5,894 bases of DNA from Bacteriovoracaceae bacterium UBA2394 (lineage in GTDB: Bacteria > Bdellovibrionota > UBA2394). The DNA is taken from NCBI GenBank assembly GCA_002343335.1, contig DDSI01000176.1, positions 1,204 to 7,097 on the forward strand. Reading direction: 5' to 3'. The notes under the pieces are model-generated. The model made no database searches and had not been told where the DNA came from. It saw nothing but the letters and a program-made list of their open reading frames with translations. The translations under genes were made by a program, and so were the position numbers. Positions 1 to 5,779 of the stretch are shown here, in pieces. Position 1 is the first letter of the stretch. Each line of letters begins with the position of its first letter.

Positions 1-203
1 TTTGTGGGGAGATTGGCCTTACGGGGGAGTTGCGCGAAGTTCCCTCGCTTTCCGAGCGAGCTCAACGGCTTTCCTCATTGAAAAACGCAATGGTCATATC
101 GGGCCCTCATACTTCGAGCAAACCCGATCCGAAGGTAGGAGGGCGCATCAAGAATTACGAAAGTGTGAATGATGCGCTGCAATTTTTGATCTCCGAGCCA
201 TAG
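1..203 (+). CDS. radA: DNA repair protein RadA/Sms, C-terminal end (partial)
   Basis: This is the last 66 codons of a gene whose beginning lies left of the window; the reading frame starts at base 3 and ends at TAG 201-203. The visible start of the fragment reads CGEIGLTGELREVPSLSER, which matches the conserved segment of the C-terminal Lon-protease-like domain of RadA (family pattern GEIGLTGE-R-V). The end (GRIKNYESVNDALQFL) matches the usual RadA tail, which runs into a short final helix. RadA is a RecA-like ATPase that drives branch migration in homologous recombination and acts in the cytoplasm. The zinc finger, Walker motifs and KNRFG motif are outside the window and cannot be checked. 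The assignment rests on the C-terminal motif alone but that motif is distinctive. Confidence 0.85.
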   Translation, partial: CGEIGLTGELREVPSLSERAQRLSSLKNAMVISGPHTSSKPDPKVGGRIKNYESVNDALQFLISEP

Positions 204-216
204 TGCGCCGCGGCTT

Positions 217-243
217 TTGCCTGCGCCATTTCCGTCCTAGAAT
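217..243 (+). promoter_or_regulatory. Candidate sigma-70 type promoter for the small ORF/mltD transcript
   Basis: TTGCCT (217-222) and TAGAAT (238-243) resemble -35 and -10 boxes (4/6 and 5/6 matches) with a short 15-bp spacer. A start of transcription near 250 would give a leader of about 35 nt that carries the strong Shine-Dalgarno sequence at 272-280. The spacer is shorter than the usual 16-18 bp, so this is only a candidate. Confidence 0.3.
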
Positions 244-271
244 AGCAGCGTTGGGTGTCGTCCCGAGTATC

Positions 272-280
272 AGGAGGAGG
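272..280 (+). promoter_or_regulatory. Strong Shine-Dalgarno sequence
   Basis: AGGAGGAGG lies 5 nt before the ATG at 286. It is by far the strongest ribosome binding site in the window and is the main reason to regard the small ORF that follows as translated. Confidence 0.7.
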
Positions 281-285
281 GAATC

Positions 286-471
286 ATGAAAATACCACCG
301 AATCCCGTGATTGCGACCCGAGGCCCGTCAGGCATCAAGACCGTTTCCCCGAAAATGACGACTTCTACTGTGGGAAAAATCAATGAGGAACGCAAAGAGG
401 CAGATGAGAAAGCTCGACAGATTTCTTCAAGGCTTCAAAGTCCCAATAGCCGTTTCTCTAGGCTTGGTTGA
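286..471 (+). CDS. Small hypothetical protein, 61 aa
   Basis: I do not recognise this protein. It starts at ATG 286, 5 nt after a near-perfect Shine-Dalgarno sequence, and ends at TGA 469-471. The N-terminal half (residues 1-30) is rich in Pro, Thr, Ser and Lys and looks disordered. Residues about 32-50 (INEERKEADEKARQISSRL) are highly charged and could form one amphipathic helix. There is no signal peptide, membrane segment or cysteine. It sits between radA and mltD on the same strand and ends 58 nt before the favoured mltD start, so it may be co-transcribed with mltD. It could be a genuine small protein or a leader peptide whose translation affects mltD. An overlapping frame starting at ATG 383 runs into mltD but lacks a good ribosome binding site. 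Coding status is supported by the translation signal only. Confidence 0.5.
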   Translation: MKIPPNPVIATRGPSGIKTVSPKMTTSTVGKINEERKEADEKARQISSRLQSPNSRFSRLG

Positions 472-494
472 GCTCCGGCTTAAGTATTTAGAAT
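468..494 (+). promoter_or_regulatory. Candidate promoter directly upstream of mltD
   Basis: TTGAGC (468-473) and TAGAAT (489-494) with a 15-bp spacer have the same layout as the candidate at 217-243. Transcription would start near 501, inside the 58-nt gap between the small ORF and the favoured mltD start at 530. It is weak evidence and based on short matches. Confidence 0.22.
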
Positions 495-529
495 TTATTA
501 CGAAATTAATTTTTGGGCAGGTTAGCGCT

Positions 530-2269
530 GTGCTTCCATACCATGTACAATGGTGCGTGCGGTTCTTTCTGTGCCTGATGATCTCGGGGGGGGTCTTTTT
601 TTCTTTCCCCGGCCAGTCTTTTTCGGTGCTTGCGCAACCGATTCGCGATCCGCGCCTACCGTACCCCGCAGAACTTCGATTTAAAGTGGAATTTTGGAAA
701 GCCGTCTATACGAAGTACACCACGAAGCAGGGTCTCATTCATGATTCTGAAGATTTGAGTCTCATTTACGATGCCGTCGAGTTGCCAAAGAACGGCGATT
801 TTTACTCGGTCGATTACATGCGGAACCGAATCCGTGAGAGCCTGTTTAATATCTTAAGAAAACGCGGAGACAATCTCACGGTGGAAGAGCGTGCTCTACT
901 TGCGAAATTCCCCCGCGGCGCTTCTCGTAGTCGTCTCCTTCAAGCCACCGAAAATATTCGATTTCAATTAGGACAGACGGATCGGTTTCAAGAAGGACTG
1001 AAACGATCAGGGTATTATCTCAAACACATCGAAGGAATTTTGAAACAAGAAGGACTGCCTGACTTTTTGAAATATCTGCCGCATGTGGAATCTTCCTTTC
1101 AGGAATATGCCATTTCGAAATTCGGAGCAGCAGGGCTCTGGCAGCTGATGCCAGCAACGGGAAAACAATATTTGAGAATTGATTACACGATCGACCAACG
1201 ATTGGATCCTTGGGTGGCCACGCGAGCCGCGGCAAAGCATTTAAAGGGCGACTATAAAGTTCTTGGAAATTGGGCGTTAGCGCTGACGGCCTACAATCAT
1301 GGTGCTTACGGAATGCAGAGAGCGATGAAGTCCTTGGGCACCTCGGATATAGCGGAAATCGCTTTTCGGTATTCTTCACCGTCCTTCGGTTTTGCTTCTC
1401 GAAATTTCTACGCACAATTTTTAGCAGCGTCTGAAGTGGCGAGTAATTATCAAAAATATTTTCCAACAATGAAACTGCCAGAGCCGCTGATGTTTGATGT
1501 TGTTGATATTTCTGAGCCCATCTATCTGCAAGAATTTATCAAGCAGTACAAATTTAGCATGGAAGAATTTCAGAGATTAAATCCGGGCTTGAGGTTGCCA
1601 GTCATTACCAATCAGCGACCCATTCCTAAGGGTATAAGCATTCGCGTGCCTTTGAATTCGAAACGAAACAATATGATGATTGCCTCGGCTGAACCTCGCC
1701 AAAAGATTCGAGTGGAAAGTAAGGCCGGTCTCCTCCCGCAAATTCGATCTCCGCTTTTACCTGCTGTAAAACGTGAGAAAGAAAAAGAGGCCAATGAAAC
1801 GCTCGATGTAGCGGTGAAGTACGGCATTCAGGATTTGGTCGATGGCAAGGGCTGGATCAATGTCGAAATGAACGAGACCGTTTCTCAAATAGCGGATTGG
1901 CTGCAAGTCGAGGTCGATGAAATCCGCGGTTGGAACGGAATGGCTCCAGAGGGTCAAGCACGCCTGGGGCAAAAAATTTTGGTGAAGTTATCGAAAACAA
2001 CCGCGCAGGATTTTGTCTCCGCCAGGCTCGACCATCATCGAAAGATTCGTGAAGACTTTTTCTCTCAGTATGCGGTGGCCGATCTCATGGATTACGAAGT
2101 AAAGCCTGGCGAGAATTTATGGTCGCTCTGCTATCAAAAGTTCGAAGTCCCGCCGTGGTTACTTGCGGAATACAATCCTAAAATTTCTTTGAATGCCATT
2201 TCGAAGGGCATCAAGTTGAAGATTCCCGTGCTCAAAGAAAAGAGCGCGGATCTAATTTCTTCACGCTAG
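530..2269 (+). CDS. mltD: MltD-like lytic murein transglycosylase with signal peptide and LysM repeats
   Basis: Predicted periplasmic enzyme that cleaves the MurNAc-GlcNAc bond of peptidoglycan with formation of 1,6-anhydroMurNAc. The frame is open from ATG 383, but GTG 530 (579 aa) is preferred: GGGCAGG at 515-521 lies 8 nt upstream and the start gives a normal signal peptide (hydrophobic core about residues 10-26, cleavage likely after VLA at 35). GTG 557 is an alternative without a ribosome site. Numbered from 530, the SLT/goose-lysozyme-like domain covers about 166-285: catalytic Glu187 in HVESSF, GLWQ at 202-205 followed by MPATG, and AYNHG from 254. A degenerate LysM-like segment is at about 323-375 (EFQRLNPGL), a second at about 443-486 and a clear LysM at about 521-570 (DYEVKPGENLWSL), for glycan binding. 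Unlike E. coli MltD there is no lipobox cysteine. The domain order is typical of the MltD family; the gene symbol is by family. Confidence 0.88.
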   Translation: MLPYHVQWCVRFFLCLMISGGVFFSFPGQSFSVLAQPIRDPRLPYPAELRFKVEFWKAVYTKYTTKQGLIHDSEDLSLIYDAVELPKNGDFYSVDYMRNRIRESLFNILRKRGDNLTVEERALLAKFPRGASRSRLLQATENIRFQLGQTDRFQEGLKRSGYYLKHIEGILKQEGLPDFLKYLPHVESSFQEYAISKFGAAGLWQLMPATGKQYLRIDYTIDQRLDPWVATRAAAKHLKGDYKVLGNWALALTAYNHGAYGMQRAMKSLGTSDIAEIAFRYSSPSFGFASRNFYAQFLAASEVASNYQKYFPTMKLPEPLMFDVVDISEPIYLQEFIKQYKFSMEEFQRLNPGLRLPVITNQRPIPKGISIRVPLNSKRNNMMIASAEPRQKIRVESKAGLLPQIRSPLLPAVKREKEKEANETLDVAVKYGIQDLVDGKGWINVEMNETVSQIADWLQVEVDEIRGWNGMAPEGQARLGQKILVKLSKTTAQDFVSARLDHHRKIREDFFSQYAVADLMDYEVKPGENLWSLCYQKFEVPPWLLAEYNPKISLNAISKGIKLKIPVLKEKSADLISSR

Positions 2270-2278
2270 CCTCTGTCC

Positions 2279-2519
2279 GACGAATATCTAAAATTCTTAA
2301 TTTGTAAAATCGAGTAGATGCTTGCGGGTGGAGGGCATCCGTCAGAGGATCGCCCAATGATAGCTAACAGAATCCAAAGCGAAGTCCTTGCGATGCTCCT
2401 TCGGCATAGATGATTCAACTCTCGAAGTGATTTAGAGCCTGCCTCAGAGCCTCTGACGGATGCCCTCCACCCGCAAGCATCTACTCGCTCCCACGAGATA
2501 AAAATTTTAGATATTCGTC
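2279..2519. repeat. Large inverted-repeat element (MITE-like or structured RNA), two 70-nt arms
   Basis: The left arm 2279-2348 and the right arm 2450-2519 are reverse complements without any gap: the outer 17 nt (2279-2295 with 2503-2519) and the inner 38 nt (2311-2348 with 2450-2487) are perfect, and 7 of the 15 nt between them also pair, giving 62 of 70. The centre (2349-2449) is 101 nt and shows no ORF. The outer ends are AT-rich and the inner blocks GC-rich. It fills most of the 322-bp gap between the convergent mltD and pseB genes. Either strand, if transcribed, would form a very long hairpin. It could be a non-autonomous transposable element with terminal inverted repeats, a dispersed palindromic repeat, or a bidirectional terminator/processing structure. 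No transposase is encoded here. The structure is certain; its identity is not. Confidence 0.85.
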
Positions 2520-2536
2520 TTCCTGAGTTCGTCTAT

Positions 2537-2558
2537 AAAAACGCAGTTCAGCTAAACT
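2537..2558 (-). terminator. pseB: Weak candidate terminator of pseB
   Basis: Read on the minus strand, 2558-2545 forms a short stem (AGTT/AACT plus one G-U pair, loop AGCU), followed by GCG and a run of five T (2541-2537). It lies about 35 nt after the pseB stop codon. The stem is short and AT-rich, so termination may in fact be carried by the large inverted repeat beyond it. Confidence 0.25.
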
Positions 2559-2591
2559 TTTCCAAAGAAAAAGGGTGATCGGAAGCTAGCC

Positions 2592-3572
2592 TTACTGGGT
2601 CTGCTGAAGCATGGACTTCAATTGATCGCCATTCAGCCACACATCGTTGTTATTCGAAGCGTAACGGAAGCCATCGGCAAGTGTTGTTCCGGTTTCTGAA
2701 TTGCCAGTCGACCACCAAGGAAATTCGGGCTCCACGATGTAGCGATCGCTGATCTCTTTGGTATGACGTGATTCATCCTCCGTGATCATGACTTCGTGAA
2801 GCTTCTCTCCAGGTCGAATACCGGTGAAATTGATTTTACAATTGGGCGCCATCACTTTAGCGAGATCCGTAATGCGCATGCTCGGAAGCTTCGGCACTAA
2901 AATCTCTCCTCCTCGCATCATTTCAATGGAGGAGTGAACGAATCGAACGGCCTGGGGCAGGGTAATCCAAAATCGAGTCATCCGTTCATCCGTGATGGTG
3001 ATTTGACCGCTTTTGGCTTGTTCCCGAAAAATCGGAACGACGCTACCGCGAGATCCGACTACATTTCCGTATCGGACGCAGGAGAGTCGAGTCTTCTTGG
3101 GACCCACGTAGGAATTGCCTTGAACGACAATCTTTTCCTGACATAATTTCGTAGCGCCGTAGAGATTCACGGGGTTCACTGCTTTGTCGCTCGAGATGGC
3201 GATGACTTTTTCCACTCCGCAGTCGATCGACTGATTGATGACATTCTGTGTGCCGATGATGTTGGTTTGTATGGCTTCAAATGGATTGTACTCGCAAGCT
3301 TCCACTCGTTTCATGGCGGCTGCGTGAATCACAATGTGAACGCCTCGAAGTGCTCGCTCCACGCGTTCTTGATCGCGAACATCACCTATGAAATAGCGAA
3401 GGTTCGGATGATTTTGAAATTGCTCGCGAACTTCCGCCTGTTTTAGTTCATCTCGGCTAAAAACTCGAATGACGGAAGGCTTTAAATGCTCGAGCGCATA
3501 CTTGATAAAAGCCCTTCCGAAAGATCCGGTACCACCAGTGATAAGAATTTTTTTATTGCTCCAGTCGATCAT
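2592..3572 (-). CDS. pseB: UDP-N-acetylglucosamine 4,6-dehydratase (inverting), PseB
   Basis: First enzyme of pseudaminic acid synthesis: it removes water from UDP-GlcNAc and inverts C5 to give the UDP-2-acetamido-2,6-dideoxy-L-arabino-hexos-4-ulose, using a bound NADP(H), in the cytoplasm. The 326-aa protein has the Rossmann motif GGTGSFG at 13-19, the short-chain dehydrogenase site SSDKAVNPVNLYGATK with Asp129, Lys130, Tyr138 and Lys142, the PseB/FlaA1 block AAAMKRVEACEYNP at 84-97, and RYGNVVGSRGSVVP at 167-180. The Asp-Lys pair plus Tyr eight residues later is the catalytic pattern known for Helicobacter FlaA1. Length is close to the usual 330 aa. GIRPGEKLHE (251-260) supports the extended SDR family. 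The ATG start fits the N-terminus, but there is no clear Shine-Dalgarno sequence. It is transcribed away from pseG. A retaining 4,6-dehydratase of capsule or CapD type is the alternative, less likely given the pseG neighbour. Confidence 0.92.
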   Translation of the reverse strand: MIDWSNKKILITGGTGSFGRAFIKYALEHLKPSVIRVFSRDELKQAEVREQFQNHPNLRYFIGDVRDQERVERALRGVHIVIHAAAMKRVEACEYNPFEAIQTNIIGTQNVINQSIDCGVEKVIAISSDKAVNPVNLYGATKLCQEKIVVQGNSYVGPKKTRLSCVRYGNVVGSRGSVVPIFREQAKSGQITITDERMTRFWITLPQAVRFVHSSIEMMRGGEILVPKLPSMRITDLAKVMAPNCKINFTGIRPGEKLHEVMITEDESRHTKEISDRYIVEPEFPWWSTGNSETGTTLADGFRYASNNNDVWLNGDQLKSMLQQTQ

Positions 3573-3699
3573 GTCACAAGTTTAACAAAGGTTACGCGAT
3601 AACAGCGCGTGTTAACTGATGGAATGGTGCTGTGCATGTTGACTATTTTGAAATGACGTTAGGAGTCAACGAAGCGAGATTGATACACTCGTCTCTGTC
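3573..3699. promoter_or_regulatory. Shared divergent control region of pseB and pseG
   Basis: This 127-bp gap between the two divergent start codons must hold both promoters. Visible signals are a cluster of GTTA/TAAC tetramers at 3583-3616 on the pseB side, a 7-bp inverted repeat GTTGACT/AGTCAAC at 3638-3644 and 3664-3670, and a -10-like TACACT at 3684-3689 just before the pseG GTG. On the pseB side the minus strand reads TAAACT followed by 6 nt and the ATG. No convincing -35/-10 pair with standard spacing was found, and neither gene has a good Shine-Dalgarno sequence at the right distance. Confidence 0.45.
3638..3670. repeat. Inverted repeat GTTGACT/AGTCAAC, possible operator
   Basis: Perfect 7-bp arms at 3638-3644 and 3664-3670 are separated by 19 bp (26 bp centre to centre, about 2.5 helical turns). 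The position between divergent genes suits a dimeric regulator, but the left arm also contains a -35-like TTGACT, so the match may be partly promoter sequence. Confidence 0.3.
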
Positions 3700-4767
3700 G
3701 TGCAAGCTGTACCCATTATTTTTCGCTGTGATGCATCGAGTGACTTAGGTTGGGGCCATTTCCGCCGTTGTTATGCTTTGGCGGAGGTCGCTCAGCAAAG
3801 TGGCCGATATAAAGTTCACTTTCTCTGTCGAGCCCTGCCTCGTGGATTGGAAAAAAAGCTCAAAGAGATCCATGCGGTCGTTCAAGTGCTCGATGAACAA
3901 GCCACTCTTGAGCGCGATCTTGAAGTTCTCCACTCCATGTTTGATTTGATGAGTCGAAAGAACGTGATCGTCTGTGTGGATCACCCAGGGTGGACAAGCG
4001 ACTGCTTGGAAAGTTTAAAGCGAGATTCACGGGTGATCTTGATGGCGTTCGATGACGGTTATCAACGACATTACCCTGTGGATTTTCTCATTAATCCCAA
4101 TTTAGATGCCGAGAAGTTAGCAATCTCCGCTTCATCCACTGCGCAGCAGTTGCTTGGGCCAAAATATGTGATGGTCCGAGATGAAATTCACACGCTTCGA
4201 CAGAACCCGACTGAACGTATGGCGGAAAGTTTCCAATTCTTAGTCACGCTCGGAGGCGGGGATCGGTGGGGACATGCTCTAAAGTGTATCGACGCTGTCC
4301 GCCAGTCTTCCTCAAAGTTTGAAACTCACATTGTGGTAGGAAGCCAATGGCCGCATTTAGATAAAGCGAAAAGAATGATCGGCAATCATCCGCGAATTCA
4401 TCTTTATGAAGATCCATCTTTCTATCCGCAACTCCTGGCGCGGGCCGACCTGGCGCTCTGCGGCGGTGGAGCGACGACCTACGAACTCGCTTACTTGGGA
4501 ATTCCCATGCTCACGGTGGCGCTTAGTCCTCATCAAGTTCCGATTGCTCGCTCTTGGGAATCGCGTGGAATCGCGGACCACATTGGATCGGCTGATGTGA
4601 TGACTCCCGAGCTGCTCTATCAAAAATTGATCTATTGGATGGAGCGCGATCAGGAGTTAGAAAATCGCGGTGTGGCAGCTCAAAAGATTGTGGATGGTCG
4701 CGGTAAGTTTAGAGTTCTCGAGCGAGTCGCTAAGTTCATTCAAGCGCGTAAATCCGCCGCTGCCTAA
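3700..4767 (+). CDS. pseG: UDP-2,4-diacetamido-2,4,6-trideoxy-beta-L-altropyranose hydrolase, PseG (SpsG family)
   Basis: Predicted cytoplasmic hydrolase that removes UDP from the fourth intermediate of pseudaminic acid synthesis, releasing the free 2,4-diacetamido sugar used by PseI. The 355-aa protein has the GT-B fold signature of the family: N-terminal RCDASSDLGWGHFRRC at 9-24 with the conserved His20, which corresponds to the catalytic His of Campylobacter PseG; DDGY at 118-121; INPN at 131-134; GPKYVMVRDE at 153-162; LGGGD at 184-188; and the nucleotide-binding GGGATTYELAYLGIP at 255-269, followed by HQ (278-279) where most relatives have NQ, and a C-terminal DGRG at 332-335. GTG 3700 is chosen because the conserved motif begins eight residues later; there is no Shine-Dalgarno sequence. 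Divergent from pseB, convergent with mltG. A related SpsG-type glycosyltransferase role cannot be excluded. Confidence 0.85.
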   Translation: MQAVPIIFRCDASSDLGWGHFRRCYALAEVAQQSGRYKVHFLCRALPRGLEKKLKEIHAVVQVLDEQATLERDLEVLHSMFDLMSRKNVIVCVDHPGWTSDCLESLKRDSRVILMAFDDGYQRHYPVDFLINPNLDAEKLAISASSTAQQLLGPKYVMVRDEIHTLRQNPTERMAESFQFLVTLGGGDRWGHALKCIDAVRQSSSKFETHIVVGSQWPHLDKAKRMIGNHPRIHLYEDPSFYPQLLARADLALCGGGATTYELAYLGIPMLTVALSPHQVPIARSWESRGIADHIGSADVMTPELLYQKLIYWMERDQELENRGVAAQKIVDGRGKFRVLERVAKFIQARKSAAA

Positions 4768-4785
4768 TTACTTTCTATTGCGCTA

Positions 4786-5769
4786 CTACTTCAAGAATTT
4801 ATCGATCGCCTCTTGATGCTCTTCATAAGAAGCGCTGAAGTGGTGCGATCCATCTCGCCTGGAAACGAAGTAAAGATATTCAGTTTTTTGTGGATTGAGA
4901 GCCGCGTAGATCGCCAGTAATCCGGGATTCGAAATGGGTGTCATGGGAAGTCCCACAATTTGATAGGTATTGAAGGGCGTCTTTCGAAAGAGATGATCGC
5001 GCATCACTCGACCGCCATACGGAAGAAGATCATAAATGGCGGTGGGATCGCTCTGTAACTTCATTCGCTTATCAATGCGATTAAAAAACACAGAGCTAAT
5101 CAAGCTCATCTCCCCGATGAGACCGGTCTCCTTCTCAATCATGGATGCCATGATCACCGTTTGATGAAAGCTCATGCTTGAGGATTTGGCCTTTGCTAAA
5201 TAGTTTGGCGGCACTTTCGTCCAAAACATTTCCACAAACATTCGGATGATAGAGCGGGCGGAACTCCCTCGCGCAATGTAATAGGTCTCGGGAAAGAGGT
5301 AGCCCTCTACTGAAAAGGAGGGGATCTGCAGCTCCTCCAAAAAAACAGGATCCCAACAGGATTCGAGAAATTGAATTTCATCCACGAGCCCGGCATTTTC
5401 CAGCATCTCAGCGATCTGAAACATCGTGTAACCCTCAGGAACTGTGATTCGATAGAGTTTCACATGCGAGCCCGTGATGACCTTCAAAACTTCCCATGCC
5501 GTCATTTCCGTGTTGAGTTCATATTCTCCAGCCTTCAACATGCCCGATTTGCCGGTGAGGCGGCCGAGATAGTAGAAAAATGGCTCGGATCGTACGATAC
5601 CCTCCGCTTTCAATCTCAAGCTTACGGATTTAAAACTCTCGCCGGTGTTGATGGAAAAGCTAAGGAAGCTGCGACTGTCAGCTTCGGGAGCTTGATAAAA
5701 ATAGAGAAACGTTGCGAATAACGCTGCGACGATCGTAAAGGCTAGGGCGGCTTCTATCTTTCGTTTCAT
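4786..5769 (-). CDS. mltG: Endolytic murein transglycosylase MltG
   Basis: Inner-membrane enzyme that cuts nascent glycan strands internally and is thought to end strand elongation; formerly YceG. The 327-aa protein has a short basic start (MKRK), a single transmembrane segment at about 7-26, a LysM-like subdomain at about 38-125 (ending in PEGYTMFQIAEML) and the YceG catalytic domain. Visible motifs are EGYLFPETY at 155-163, the active-site block ASMIEKET with catalytic Glu212, LQSDPTAIY at 238-246, PFNTY at 265-269 and GLPMTPISNPG at 273-283 (family form GLPPGPISNPG, so PG is replaced by MT here). Length matches the usual 320-350 aa. The ATG start directly precedes the membrane helix; no clear Shine-Dalgarno sequence is present. 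It lies 10 nt after the stop of ruvX on the same strand and is probably co-transcribed. Its end is 18 bp from the end of pseG, which leaves no room for a classical terminator. Confidence 0.93.
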   Translation of the reverse strand: MKRKIEAALAFTIVAALFATFLYFYQAPEADSRSFLSFSINTGESFKSVSLRLKAEGIVRSEPFFYYLGRLTGKSGMLKAGEYELNTEMTAWEVLKVITGSHVKLYRITVPEGYTMFQIAEMLENAGLVDEIQFLESCWDPVFLEELQIPSFSVEGYLFPETYYIARGSSARSIIRMFVEMFWTKVPPNYLAKAKSSSMSFHQTVIMASMIEKETGLIGEMSLISSVFFNRIDKRMKLQSDPTAIYDLLPYGGRVMRDHLFRKTPFNTYQIVGLPMTPISNPGLLAIYAALNPQKTEYLYFVSRRDGSHHFSASYEEHQEAIDKFLK

Positions 5770-5779
5770 CGTAATTTAT

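Larger units (their letters stand above)
2265..2592. repeat. 8-bp direct repeats GCTAGCCT flanking the intergenic insertion
   Basis: GCTAGCCT occurs at 2265-2272 and again at 2585-2592, one copy on each side of the inverted-repeat element. The left copy contains the TAG stop of mltD and the right copy touches the stop of pseB. They may be a target-site duplication from an insertion of the DNA between them (2273-2584), although they lie 6 bp and 65 bp away from the arms, so chance is also possible. Confidence 0.35.

Noticed and set aside
204..230. GC-rich stem (GCGC 205-208 with GCGC 223-226 and GGC-TTTT-GCC) after radA as a terminator
   Set aside because: The stem has an uneven internal loop and is followed by ATTTCC rather than a T-run, and it overlaps the promoter candidate.
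1020..1469. 149-codon open frame on the minus strand inside mltD
   Set aside because: It lies opposite the conserved catalytic domain of mltD, has no ribosome site and no recognisable protein features; it is a shadow frame.
2349..2449. Possible CRISPR unit, tRNA or other known RNA in the centre of the inverted repeat
   Set aside because: There is no array periodicity, no cloverleaf and no CCA-type acceptor end; only one copy of the palindrome is present.
3679..3699. Upstream in-frame ATT start for pseG behind AGGAGT at 3661-3666
   Set aside because: ATT is a very rare start codon and the extra seven residues are not needed for the family fold, although the spacing is not impossible.
5371..5721. 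116-codon open frame on the plus strand inside mltG
   Set aside because: It is antisense to the conserved N-terminal half of mltG and lacks a plausible start signal.
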